Positions 35,888 to 46,653 of a DNA stretch of 64,000 nucleotides are shown here, in pieces (positions within the stretch are counted from its first letter, which is position 1; each line of letters opens with the position of its first letter). A program made the position numbers and the translations under genes. Origin of the DNA: Canna indica. Taxonomy: Eukaryota; Streptophyta; Magnoliopsida; Zingiberales; Cannaceae. Where the stretch lies: the NCBI GenBank assembly GCA_034359265.1, contig CP136890.1, forward strand, positions 93,149,501-93,213,500. The letters run 5' to 3'. The notes beneath the pieces were generated by a model, which was not told the DNA's origin, did no database searches, and saw nothing but the letters and a program-made list of their open reading frames with translations.

Positions 35888-36193
35888 ATTGGAAGATCCT
35901 ACCACAGGTTCTACTGATGAACAGAACCGAGCGTATGATGATTTAGAACGGTTGACGTGTACCAACGTCAAAGACTTGTTCGACTACCTAAATGATTACA
36001 AGGTACTAGCATCCAAGTCTGGAAGGATGTACATATCATCTGAGCTCTCTGAAAAGATATTCAGAAAAATGCCACCTATAATTGGTAAGGAACTGGAAGC
36101 TGCCTTTAAACTCAAGCATCCAGGTAACACGATCGGGGTAATGCCCCGCATCCATTTTATTTACCAATATATTGAAGACCAGTGTAAAAGGGC
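35888..36193 (+). pseudogene. Viral coat-protein fragment (segment I)
   Basis: The 306 bp match 43,162-43,467 of the plus copy almost base for base. It is cut at both ends. At 36,193 it jumps to the RT region with a 2-nt overlap (CA), so about 1.8 kb of viral sequence is missing between. Confidence 0.88.
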
Positions 36194-36830
36194 ATACATA
36201 TTAAGAGTCTTTTACAAATCGGCGCAATAAGGCCGAGTTCAAGTCGCCATCGAACCATGGCAATGATTGTAAACTCCGGAACCACCATGGACCCGATCAC
36301 CAAGAAGGAAGTAAAAGGCAAGGAGAGGCTTGTGTTCAACTACAGGACTCTCAACGACAACACATATAAAGATCAATACAGCTTACCAGGTATCAATACT
36401 ATTCTCAAGAGAATAGGGAATAGTAAAATATTTTCAAAGTTTGATCTTAAATCTGGATTCCATCAAGTTGCTATGGATCCAGAGTCAATTGCATGGACTG
36501 CCTTTATAGTTCCTAGAGGATTATATGAATGGCTAGTAATGCCATTCGGGCTCAAGAATGCCCCTGCTATATTTCAAAGAAAAATGGACCTGTGCTTTAA
36601 AGGCACAGAGAAATTTATAGCAGTATATATTGATGACATACTAGTATTCTCTGAAATCGAGGAAGAGCATTCAGAACACCTGAAGAAGATGTTAGACATA
36701 TGCGAGAAGTGGGGACTTATTCTCTCACCAACAAAGATGAAGATCGCAACATCAGAAATTGAATTCTTGGGAGCAATTATTGGAAAGAATAAGATAAGAC
36801 TCCAGCCACACATAATCAAGAAGATAGTCT
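36194..36830 (+). pseudogene. Viral reverse transcriptase (segment I)
   Basis: It matches 45,251-45,891. The palm motifs FDLKSGFHQ and YIDD (36,626-36,637) are present. Compared with the other copy it lacks 4 bases near 36,219. It also has CAG, where the other has TAG, near 36,811. It ends abruptly at 36,830, where sequence switches to the opposite strand, so RNase H is missing from this strand. Fragment only. Confidence 0.88.
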
Positions 36831-37589
36831 TACTGAGGGAGTCAATGGTCATACTTAGATCTTTGATCATCGTTACAGGCGCATTCTGTGTTTCTTCAAT
36901 GGCGTCTTCCAAGTTACTTAGGTGTGCTGTTATGTAGGACGGTATTTCTTCCAGTAGAACAAGTTTCGTAGTTAATCTGGATAAAGCATCTGCAAGAATA
37001 TTGAGCTTTCCGTCAATGTGCTCAAAATGAATTGTAATACCTGTCCCGGTTACGAAATCGACGAAGTTAAGCCACCTCACTCTTGAGGGCTTATTTTGGT
37101 TCGATTTGTTGTGAAAACTGATTATTGCTTGACAATCAGTTCGCAGTGTCAGTTCTTTCTTGTCAAGATAATGAATCTTCAGAGAACTTAGTGTTTCCAT
37201 GCAAGCATGGATCTCAGCATCAATGGTTGCTTTGACAACGGAGAATTTACCACTTGCATATGCGCAGATGCGCTCCATTTGTCTTCTGTCATTTTTCTTG
37301 GGCTTCCACTTACAAATTCCGCCCCAACCCTCCATACATCCATCTGTTTCAAGTACTATGTATGCGTCCGGGGGTGGAAGTTCTAGATCTGGAAGATGTT
37401 GAACCAAGTTTTTCACTTTGGAAATCAGTTCTCTATCAGAAGGTTTCAACCTTTTGTCGCCATGGGGGCCTGTCTTAGAGTACAGTGGCCCTAGTAAGGT
37501 TCTCATGTTAGGTATATAACTACGTGCGTAGTTTAGAATACCTAACCAAGTTCGTAACCCAGTTTTGGTCATTAAATTCTTCTCGTCAA
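36831..37589 (-). pseudogene. Viral RNase H (segment II, minus)
   Basis: The frame from 37,572 downward has RNase H acidic sites in LETDGCMEGWGG, IDAEIHA, LRTDCQAI and ADALSR. It matches 45,891-46,653 in inverted orientation. Its RT neighbour is absent, because upstream it is joined directly to the protease-start region. Frame beyond 36,831 is only the antisense of segment I and is not coding. Confidence 0.86.
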
Positions 37590-40288
37590 AGAAGATTATT
37601 TTCTATTGTTCCCCACGTATAGTCCTTCGTCTCTGAAGTTACTACTAGGACAATTTCTCCTGAGATCATCATGAAGGCAGATTCATATGGTAGTTCTGAT
37701 TGTTCCAGGGATAGTGTGTGTGCTGTTCCACATTCACCTTCTGAGAAGGAGCAGATAGCATCGCTATCTGGCTCATTTAAGTCAACCGATAGGATATCCC
37801 AATCCTCCGGTAGCTCTAGGTTGTCAATAATGGCAGCTCTAGCAATGTTGCCTTGTTTCTTTTTGCAGTCTCTGGCGAAATGGCCTTCTTCGCCACAAAT
37901 GAAACACTTACATTTCTTCATTATGTCTGAGTGTTTTCGCTTGAATATCCTTATGTGAGTGTCATGAGGTTTCCCTTTGTAGTTCTTTGGTTTTCTCAGA
38001 CTGTATTTCTTACTTTTGTTGTAATAGCCAGGTATTGGTATCTTGCTGCATATTGATAAGTCCTTCAAACTTCGTTGAAATGCTGCCCTTTTACACTGGT
38101 CTTCAATATATTGGTAAATAAAATGGATGCGGGGCATTACCCCGATCGTGTTACCTGGATGCTTGAGTTTAAAGGCAGCTTCCAGTTCCTTACCAATTAT
38201 AGGTGGCATTTTTCTGAATATCTTTTCAGAGATCTCAGATGATATGTACATCCTTCCAGACTTGGATGCTAGTACCTTGTAATCATTTAGGTAGTCGAAC
38301 AAGTCTTTGACGTTGGTACACGTCAACCGTTCTAAATCATCATACGCTCGGTTCTGTTCATCAGTAGAACCTGTGGTAGGATCTTCCAATAGTACCATCC
38401 TTCTTACTTGTGATAATATATTCTGTGGATCATCTGCTATGTTGACAATTTCATCATATTCTGCGGGGTACGCCATTCTCCACTGTATCCACATCTTTTT
38501 CTCGTTTTCACCAAGTAAATTCTCTACAAAACATACCTTTGCTTTGTTGTCGATCCAAGTTCTTTCGTTAACTAGATTTAAAGTGATTGATTCCCATCTG
38601 GAAATTACATCACTATATTGACCCATATTTTCCGGAAGAACTAAGATTGCCCCTGTGTTGGATTGGGCAGATGGTAATGTGTATCTTTCGCTGTATGCTT
38701 TAGAATATCCTCCTTGGAGTTTATCAATTTTTGAGTTCATAACTTCTCCATGGTGAAAGGTTGATTGCTGAAAGGTTGGTCTTGGTACATTACTGCTAGG
38801 TGGATATTGGGCTGGTCCCATTATCGGCTCTCTTGGAATTTGAGTTACTGATGAGGATTCACCAGTAGCAAAGACTGACTCAGTAGCGTCTTTGTTTATA
38901 GCGTCTTTGTTTACTGTCTCCTTTAACTTTCTGAAGACAGGGTACTCAAGTTCTGCAGTAAAAACACCTTCATTTTCGTCAGCATAAGGGTTAAATCGAC
39001 TGAACCTGGTTTCGAAGTCATCTTCCTCATCTGAATCTTCATCCGCATCATCATCATAGCAGGTTTCATTAAAAATAGGTGTGTTGGACTCCTCCTCTTC
39101 CCCGTCGGAAAAGATTAGGTTCCACCTAATCTTGGTGGAAGATGATGTTGCTTCTTCTTCAGAAGTATCCCAACGTGGTGAGAGGTCGTCGATGAGGTCG
39201 TCAGTGAGAGTGAGGAACTGAAGATCAGTTTTGTCCCAGTGTTCTGCTTCGTCATATTCACTACTCCAGTCGGGTTCATCGAAAATCATGCCAGCAAATT
39301 CGTCAGTAGCTAGATCGTTATCATTAGCTGTTGTTGCTGTAGGTTGAACAGCGTAATCAGCGAACTGGACAGCGAGAGCGCCATCAGTCCGCATTCGAAT
39401 GCTAGAAGATTGCGGGGTATGGGTTACTGCAATCATGGCCGGACGTATTATCCATTGTTGGCCTTGGAGACTTTCAGTAGAGCGTATCTGGCCTAGTATA
39501 GCTCTAATACCTCTGCTTGCGAGATGGTCGGCAACATGTTGAACGTTGTACCGAAAATTCGTATGACTTGTGTTGGAAAGCCTTCCTAGCAAAGATCTGG
39601 ATAAAAGGAGATTACTCTCTCCTCCTTGCCATCCGGTGTACCCGTGAGTTAAGATGACCAGTTGAATATGCTCACGGAAATCATGGATGTTGATCGTCAT
39701 GTCTGGAGCCGTATAGGCTAGTTGAGTTCCAGAGGTAAGATCAACTTCCATCGAGCTGATGACGGAGCGGTCATCAGACCATCGAGTGTCCCTTAGTAGA
39801 ATTAGGGCATTGACACCAGCACTCCTTCTGTGCAAGGTGTGTAGACGGACCATAATCATGCCAAGATGCAGATGTTGTAGTCCTTCCTGTACCAATACTG
39901 AATAGCTTTGATCAGTAATAAAAGACAGTTCTAATTGCGAACCTTCTGTTACTAAGATTCGCTCATCGGAATAATGCTGATAAACCCGATGATTACGTTC
40001 TGCCCACCCTGCTTGGTATAGGGTTTCTGCAGGTACTTGCTGAGCTCGTTGATATTGTGACATGGTAAGCTCAGCGTTAGGATCAATTTGGGATTCCAGA
40101 CTTCTTCTGAAGCCGGATCTTCTGTTTGTTGAGGCGACTCTTCTCTGGACTTCATGTCGGAGGCGATTACTTAGACGATAATTTCGTATCTGATCGTCAA
40201 TAGTAGGTTGCCTGTTGTCGTTGCCAGCTATGGAGGGTCGTGGTGCTAACACCTCCGTTCTTGTAGATGTTCTGTTGGCTGAAGTCAT
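37586..40288 (-). CDS. Viral movement-protein/coat-protein ORF (segment II), 900 codons
   Basis: Start codon at 40,288, overlapping the stop of the small ORF as ATGA, the standard badna/tungro translational coupling. Residues about 100-300 are the movement domain, recognised by the HLHLGMIMVR and RDTRWSDDRS words. Residues about 310-470 are acidic. The coat domain follows, with a CCHC zinc knuckle at residues 795-808 (CFICGEEGHFARDC). The frame ends at 37,586 only because about 1.9 kb of protease-RT sequence is lost at the junction; in a virus it would run on as a polyprotein. The movement part would open plasmodesmata and the coat part forms bacilliform particles. Open throughout, but it lies in a silent-looking, rearranged insert. 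Confidence 0.85.
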   Translation of the reverse strand: MTSANRTSTRTEVLAPRPSIAGNDNRQPTIDDQIRNYRLSNRLRHEVQRRVASTNRRSGFRRSLESQIDPNAELTMSQYQRAQQVPAETLYQAGWAERNHRVYQHYSDERILVTEGSQLELSFITDQSYSVLVQEGLQHLHLGMIMVRLHTLHRRSAGVNALILLRDTRWSDDRSVISSMEVDLTSGTQLAYTAPDMTINIHDFREHIQLVILTHGYTGWQGGESNLLLSRSLLGRLSNTSHTNFRYNVQHVADHLASRGIRAILGQIRSTESLQGQQWIIRPAMIAVTHTPQSSSIRMRTDGALAVQFADYAVQPTATTANDNDLATDEFAGMIFDEPDWSSEYDEAEHWDKTDLQFLTLTDDLIDDLSPRWDTSEEEATSSSTKIRWNLIFSDGEEEESNTPIFNETCYDDDADEDSDEEDDFETRFSRFNPYADENEGVFTAELEYPVFRKLKETVNKDAINKDATESVFATGESSSVTQIPREPIMGPAQYPPSSNVPRPTFQQSTFHHGEVMNSKIDKLQGGYSKAYSERYTLPSAQSNTGAILVLPENMGQYSDVISRWESITLNLVNERTWIDNKAKVCFVENLLGENEKKMWIQWRMAYPAEYDEIVNIADDPQNILSQVRRMVLLEDPTTGSTDEQNRAYDDLERLTCTNVKDLFDYLNDYKVLASKSGRMYISSEISEKIFRKMPPIIGKELEAAFKLKHPGNTIGVMPRIHFIYQYIEDQCKRAAFQRSLKDLSICSKIPIPGYYNKSKKYSLRKPKNYKGKPHDTHIRIFKRKHSDIMKKCKCFICGEEGHFARDCKKKQGNIARAAIIDNLELPEDWDILSVDLNEPDSDAICSFSEGECGTAHTLSLEQSELPYESAFMMISGEIVLVVTSETKDYTWGTIENNLL

Positions 40289-40686
40289 TGCTTGAGTTTT
40301 GCCTTCTCTTGTTCAAAAATTAGCTTAGGATCTTTGAACACGTAAAGCTTCCCTGGTGGTTTTGGGACTTTCTTTTCGGATGGCTCTCCGATTTTTAGCT
40401 TTTGTAAATCTCGAGCCAAAGAGTCAATAGAATCAGAGATGGATTTAGGCGTTGTAGCCTTAGCTGCCTTTAGATGTTTTACCTCTAAGGCAACTTCTTC
40501 CAACTGTTCTTTTATCTTACAAGTAAGTTGTATAAGTGTATTTAGCTGCTTAAATATAATTTCAGATTGCTTAGATGTAATAAGTGCAGGTTTTACGAAT
40601 CCTTCAGCAGGGGAGCCGAGAGAATCTGTTGCTTTAAGAGCTTCTTGATATATGGAACTTGCTGCGGTTAAATTCCAATCACTCAT
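40285..40686 (-). CDS. Small viral ORF, 133 aa, upstream of movement/coat ORF
   Basis: ATG at 40,686 and stop overlapping the next start (ATGA, 40,285-40,288). The middle is leucine-rich with coiled-coil spacing (residues about 40-75), and the C-terminus is rich in Lys and Pro (KVPKPPGKL). By position and build it corresponds to the small virion-associated or assembly protein of badna- and tungroviruses, but only one such ORF is visible here where those genera have two. Intact frame. Confidence 0.75.
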   Translation of the reverse strand: MSDWNLTAASSIYQEALKATDSLGSPAEGFVKPALITSKQSEIIFKQLNTLIQLTCKIKEQLEEVALEVKHLKAAKATTPKSISDSIDSLARDLQKLKIGEPSEKKVPKPPGKLYVFKDPKLIFEQEKAKLKQ

Positions 40687-41318
40687 ATAGTGACTTTAAA
40701 CCAAAAATACTCAGTACTTCAAGCTAATTATGTACTAGGATTGCGAACGTCTGGGAAATCTTCTCCTTAAATGGGTACTGTTATCCCCTTTATCGTCTAT
40801 CCTAGTAAACTCTTAGCCTAGAGTATGTGTATTATGATTTAATGAGCACGAACAGAGTGTAAGAATTTTAATAACAGAAAGTACCTTGTGAAATCAGGGT
40901 AGAGCTCTGATACCAGGGTAGTGGGTAGTAATCGATGAGGTCGGAGCGTAGGATCACACAGAAAATTCACTGGTCGTTGAAGACGCGGGAATTTTTACAC
41001 AAGTTTATGAGCAAATCTGAAAGCTTTTATATATAGGCTGAAAGCTTGGAAAGCTTGGAAACACACTTAACTTACAAGAGAAGTAGAGATTGTCTGGTTA
41101 TGCCAGGATGTCTCTGCAACTCCGCAGTAGCTGGCCTTATATAGGCCAGAGAAAGGTAACAAACTTAGCATGCAAGCAAAATAATTGAGTGGGGTCACTC
41201 ATTATTCTGCTTTTACAAAAGACGAACCTATCTACAATAATGTAAACTTTACAGCCCAGCTGATATGACTTATCGTCTTAAGGGAATCTTCTTAGTGCAA
41301 AGTCGCTGTCAAGCACGT
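40687..41318 (-). promoter_or_regulatory. Viral intergenic region: TATA box, leader, primer site
   Basis: Read on the minus strand. A TATATATAAAAG box lies at about 41,024-41,036, a leader follows, and the tRNA-iMet primer site TGGTATCAGAGCTC at 40,902-40,915 marks the genome origin. Further leader reaches the small ORF at 40,686. This is the usual caulimovirid order, in which transcription starts just upstream of the primer site. The region occurs once in the block. Confidence 0.8.
40902..40915 (-). other. Viral tRNA-Met primer-binding site
   Basis: TGGTATCAGAGCTC on the minus strand. It resembles the copia site at 22,748 but extends differently after position 11, so it is independent. Confidence 0.9.
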
Positions 41319-41759
41319 TCATCTGTCGGCGAAGCGTACGTCGCAGTATGTGTTACTGTTCTTACTGCTTGTGATCATCTTGTGACATAGCTCCAAATTC
41401 TTGATGTGGTGAGTGACTGGCCCTAACAATAAGTCCAACGTGAAGCTGTCTGTTGGTGCAGCTTGTTCAAGCCTAGCTTTCTGTAGATAAGCCATGGCTA
41501 ATAGTCGTTCAAGTTCCGATAACGTTCTCTGTGTCTGAGCTTGGTGGAGTTTGAATGTCTTGAATGCCCACTTATCCTGTTGGTCCATGGATAAGGGCTC
41601 TCGAAACATTAACTTGCCAGTTAATTTTTCTATCTTCATCAGTTCATTAGTGGTTCCTCCGAGAACGGCCCAGTGCTGTGCTGTCATGATGGCTCTTTTA
41701 GCGGTTGCATAAGTGCTTCTGTTTGCGTCCGCTAGCTTCTTCAGTTCGTCCAAAATCAT
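41319..41759 (-). CDS. Viral ORF of unknown function, 146 aa, 3' of the polymerase
   Basis: ATG at 41,759, stop at 41,319, intact. Predicted mostly helical and rich in Leu, Lys and Gln, with a late HHIKNLELCHKMI stretch. No motif I can name. It lies after the polymerase end and before the promoter, the place of ORF4 in rice tungro bacilliform virus; I cannot claim homology to that protein. It occurs once in the block. Confidence 0.6.
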   Translation of the reverse strand: MILDELKKLADANRSTYATAKRAIMTAQHWAVLGGTTNELMKIEKLTGKLMFREPLSMDQQDKWAFKTFKLHQAQTQRTLSELERLLAMAYLQKARLEQAAPTDSFTLDLLLGPVTHHIKNLELCHKMITSSKNSNTYCDVRFADR

Positions 41760-41878
41760 CTAAGAACAAATAGACAAAATTAAAAATAAATAACAATTAA
41801 ATGCGTATATTTTTGATGGGGTTTTCGCCTCCCCAGTGACTATTTTTATGGGTTATCACTTCCCAGTGCTGTAGTTCT

Positions 41879-42479
41879 TCAGTCATCTTCTTCTTCAGCG
41901 GGATATTTACCCTTCCTGAGGGTATCATAATCCCTTTCTTGAGTATGGCTTTGTGATTGTAAGGCTTGAAGTAGTAGTTCTGGTTCAATATAAAATGAGT
42001 CAGGTTCTGGGCACCAAGAAGATGGTACTCTTTCTGGAGCTCGTTCTTTCAGTGCCTTGTAGAACTCATCAGTTTCTTTGTATAACTTCTTCATGGCCTT
42101 TTGATACATAGTTTCTTCTTCAGTGATTCTTTGGATGTATTCTTCATCATTTTGTTTCTGCGAGGGCCCATTTCTATTAGAGCACTCGGGTTTATCATCC
42201 ATTAAGAGACTATTCTCAAATACTTCCTGGATTTTTCTCAACTGATCTTTTTCCTTTAGATCCTCCATTCTCTGTCTAAGGTCGTTCATATAAGCTTCCC
42301 AATCAGGGATGCCAAAATATCTTCCTGCTTCAGGGTTATAGTCATAATACTCATAAGGTATTCTGGTCATTTCTTCCATCAGTATACTAATTGCCTCATC
42401 ATTGTCTTCGTTTATCTCCTGGGTTTCGTCATCCCATGAATAAAGTGCATTCACAGATTCTTCTTTGTGGAGAAGGGTA
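41879..42479 (-). pseudogene. Viral frame, about 200 codons, open at its 5' end
   Basis: Open from the junction at 42,479 to a TGA at 41,879, with no ATG in its first 20 codons, so it is the tail of a longer frame, probably the C-terminus of the polymerase polyprotein. Very acidic (EEMTRIPYEYYDYNPEAG near the start; EEEDD at the end), with many charged helices in the middle. Missing sequence separates it from RNase H. It ends 119 bp before the 146 aa ORF. Confidence 0.6.
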
Positions 42480-43852
42480 ATGATGATGATGCGGATGAAG
42501 ATTCAGATGAGGAAGATGACTTCGAAACCAGGTTCAGTCGATTTAACCCTTATGCTGACGAAAATGAAGGTGTTTTTACTGCAGAACTTGAGTACCCTGT
42601 CTTCAGAAAGTTAAAGGAGACAGTAAACAAAGACGCTATAAACAAAGACGCTATAAACAAAGACGCTACTGAGTCAGTCTTTGCTACTGGTGAATCCTCA
42701 TCAGTAACTCAAATTCCAAGAGAGCCGATAATGGGACCAGCCCAATATCCACCTAGCAGTAATGTACCAAGACCAACCTTTCAGCAATCAACCTTTCAGC
42801 ATGGAGAAGTTATGAACTCAAAAATTGATAAACTCCAAGGAGGATATTCTAAAGCATACAGCGAAAGATACACATTACCATCTGCCCAATCCAACACAGG
42901 GGCAATCTTAGTTCTTCCGGAAAATATGGGTCAATATAGTGATGTAATTTCCAGATGGGAATCAATCACTTTAAATCTAGTTAACGAAAGAACTTGGATC
43001 GACAACAAAGCAAAGGTATGTTTTGTAGAGAATTTACTTGGTGAAAACGAGAAAAAGATGTGGATACAGTGGAGAATGGCGTACCCCGCAGAATATGATG
43101 AAATTGTCAACATAGCAGATGATCCACAGAATATATTATCACAAGTAAGAAGGATGGTACTATTGGAAGATCCTACCACAGGTTCTACTGATGAACAGAA
43201 CCGAGCGTATGATGATTTAGAACGGTTGACGTGTACCAACGTCAAAGACTTGTTCGACTACCTAAATGATTACAAGGTACTAGCATCCAAGTCTGGAAGG
43301 ATGTACATATCATCTGAGCTCTCTGAAAAGATATTCAGAAAAATGCCACCTATAATTGGTAAGGAACTGGAAGCTGCCTTTAAACTCAAGCATCCAGGTA
43401 ACACGATCGGGGTAATGCCCCGCATCCATTTTATTTACCAATATATTGAAGACCAATGTAAGAGGGCAGCATTTCAACGAAGTTTGAAGGACTTATCAAT
43501 ATGCAGCAAGATACCAATACCTGGCTATTACAACAAAAGTAAGAAATACAGTCTGAGAAAAGCAAAGAACTACAAAGGGAAACCTCATGACACTCACATA
43601 AGGATATTCAAGCGAAAACACTCAGACAGAATGAAGAAATGTAAGTGTTTCATTTGTGGCGAAGAAGGCCATTTCGCCAGAGACTGCAAAAAGAAACAAG
43701 ACAACATTGCTAGAGCTGCCATTATTGACAACCTAGAGCTACCGGAGGACTGGGATATCCTATCGGTTGACTTAAATGAGCCAGATAGCGATGCTATCTG
43801 CTCCTTCTCAGAAGGTGAATGTGGAACAGCACACACACTATCCCTGGAATAA
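42480..43852 (+). pseudogene. Viral coat-protein region (segment III)
   Basis: It starts inside the movement/coat ORF (at the acidic DDDADEDSDEED region) and so lacks the movement domain. It matches segment II closely. A 15-bp unit (AACAAAGACGCTATA) is present three times at 42,626-42,670, against two in segment II. The CCHC knuckle is intact. A TAA at 43,850-43,852 replaces a CAA seen in segment II. Confidence 0.87.
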
Positions 43853-45866
43853 TCAGAACTACCATATGAATCTGCCTTCATGATGATCTCAGGAGAAATT
43901 GTCCTAGTAGTAACTTCAGAGACGAAGGACTATACGTGGGGAACAATAGAAAATAATTGGAGAACAAAGATTACCCTACCAGAGAATATGACCACTTGCA
44001 TCCACAGGTGGGAAGACAATTCTGTAGAGATTACTCCGGGATGTGAACGATGTACATGCTGTAAGGAGTTCACCAACCCAAGGATGAGGGCACACTGCAA
44101 AAATTGCTTGTTAACGGTATGTCCCATGTGCTCCCGGTTTAACATTGGAAGAAGGCTAAACATTGTTAGACTAAATTTCCCGCCTTATCAAGAAAAGGAC
44201 GTTCTAATCAAAGAGTTGTTGGACTATACTAACCATCTGCTGTTAGAAGTTGAATACTTCAAGACAGAAAATAGGAACCTGAAAGAGGAAATTGAGAAGT
44301 TAAAGACTCAACAACAGCTAGAGGATCTAGAAGAAGAATTCAACAACCTCAGTTTAGAAGAAGAAGAAAGGGAAAGGAAAGGTAAATCACCTTTAGAAGA
44401 GTATATACCACAGAAATCAACTCTAGAAGGGTCTATACTACCACAGAGAAAACTCAGAATTCAAGAGCCTGAGTTTACAAACAAGTTATCAACACAAGAA
44501 TCAGAATTTCCGCAAGAGTATGCGACGATTGCTGACAAAGTCGACCAGCCAAAAGGTAAAAGAGTGTTAAACAGGCTTTATAACATGACATTGATAATGG
44601 AAATTCCGAATGTCAAACCTTTCAAGGTTCAGGCTATTTTAGATACTGGTGCTACTGTCTGTTGCGTAGACCAGGACTCTATACCGGAAGAAGCGCTAGA
44701 ACCAAGCGCATATCCGATCCTTATCAATGGTGTAAACTCACAACAATTAGCAAGCAAGAAGCTGAAAGGAGGCTACATGCTGATTGAAGAAAATAAATTT
44801 CCTATTCCCTTCACTTACGCATTTCCAATGAGTAAGAAGGATGGGATACAAATGCTCGTGGGTTGCAACTTTATTAGATCTATGAAAGGAGGTCTAAGGA
44901 TCGAAGATCAAGCCATCACGTTTTACAAGAAACTTACTACCATCACAACAAGAGCTGAGGCAGAAATTTCAGCTACAGCCACGCTTGATGAATTCAACCT
45001 CACAGAAGATGAATATTTTGAGGTATTAAGCGTCACTCCAAGTGATGAGTTCAAGGAATCGGAACGATTCCAGAAGAGGTTCAAACCATTGCTCCAGAAA
45101 TTGAAAAGCCAAGGATACATCGGTGATAATCCGATAGCCCATTGGAGCAAAAATCAGGTAACATGCAAGATTGACATCATCAATCCTGATCTGACTATAC
45201 AGGACAAGCCATTAAAGCATGTGACTCCGATGATGAAGGACCAATTCGACATACATATTAAGAGTCTTTTACAAATCGGCGCAATAATTAAGGCCGAGTT
45301 CAAGTCGCCATCGAACCATGGCAATGATTGTAAACTCCGGAACCACCATGGACCCGATCACCAAGAAGGAAGTAAAAGGCAAGGAGAGGTTTGTGTTCAA
45401 CTACAGGACTCTCAACGACAACACATATAAAGATCAATACAGCTTACCAGGTATCAATACTATTCTCAAGAGAATTGGGAATAGTAAAATATTTTCAAAG
45501 TTTGATCTTAAATCTGGATTCCATCAAGTTGCTATGGATCCAGAGTCAATTGCATGGACTGCCTTTATAGTTCCTGGAGGATTATATGAATGGCTAGTAA
45601 TGCCATTCGGGCTCAAGAATGCCCCTGCTATATTTCAAAGAAAAATGGACCTGTGCTTTAAAGGCACAGAGAAATTTATAGCAGTATATATTGATGACAT
45701 ACTAGTATTCTCTGAAACCGAGGAAGAGCATTCAGAACACCTGAAGAAGATGTTAGACATATGCGAGAAGTGGGGACTTATTCTCTCACCAACAAAGATG
45801 AAGATCGCAACATCAGAAATTGAATTCTTGGGAGCAATTATTGGAAAGAATAAGATAAGACTCTAG
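43853..45866 (+). pseudogene. Viral protease and reverse transcriptase (segment III), broken
   Basis: A Cys-rich stretch (CERCTCC and CPMC) follows the coat, then the aspartic protease site LDTGAT (44,640-44,656), then RT with FDLKSGFHQ and YIDD (45,687-45,698). Breaks seen: TAA at 43,850 upstream, four extra bases near 45,288 that shift the frame, and TAG at 45,864. This is the only copy of the protease and first RT part. In a virus the protease cuts the polyprotein and RT copies pregenomic RNA. Confidence 0.87.
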
Positions 45867-46653
45867 CCACACATAATCAAGAAGATAGTCTCCTTTGACG
45901 AGAAGAATTTAATGACCAAAACTGGGTTACGAACTTGGTTAGGTATTCTAAACTACGCACGTAGTTATATACCTAACATGGGAACCTTACTAGGGCCACT
46001 GTACTCTAAGACAGGCCCCCATGGCGACAAAAGGTTGAAACCTTCTGATAGAGAACTGATTTCCAAAGTGAAAAACTTGGTTCAACATCTTCCAGATCTA
46101 GAACTTCCACCCCCGGACGCATACATAGTACTTGAAACAGATGGATGTATGGAGGGTTGGGGCGGAATTTGTAAGTGGAAGCCCAAGAAAAATGACAGAA
46201 GACAAATGGAGCGCATCTGCGGATATGCAAGTGGTAAATTCTCCATTGTCAAAGCAACCATTGATGCTGAGATCCATGCTTGCCTGGAAACACTAAGTTC
46301 TCTGAAGATTCATTATCTTGACAAGAAAGAACTGACACTGCGAACTGATTGTCAAGCAATAATCAGTTTTCACAACAAATCGAACCAAAATAAGCCCTCA
46401 AGAGTGAGGTGGCTTAACTTCGTCGATTTCGTAACCGGGACAGGTATTACAATTCATTTTGAGCACATTGACGGAAAGCTCAATATTCTTGCAGATGCTT
46501 TATCCAGATTAACTACGAAACTTGTTCTACTGGAAGAAATACCGTCCTACATAACAGCACACCTAAGTAACTTGGAAGACGCCATTGAAGAAACACAGAA
46601 TGCGCCTGTAACGATGATCAAAGATCTAAGTATGACCATTGACTCCCTCAGTA
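45867..46653 (+). pseudogene. Viral RNase H (segment III)
   Basis: Same domain as the minus copy, with ETDGCMEGWGG, IDAEIHA and ADALSR in place. The frame is open, but it is cut off from RT by the TAG at 45,864. Viral sequence stops at CAGTA (46,653) as in the minus copy. Confidence 0.86.

Noticed and set aside
36574..36830. Continuation of the minus-strand RNase H frame past 36,831
   Set aside because: It is antisense to the segment I reverse transcriptase and open by chance after the inversion junction.
38307..38621. 104-codon plus-strand frame, mirrored at 42,931-43,245 minus
   Set aside because: Antisense of the coat gene; it appears twice only because the coat gene does.
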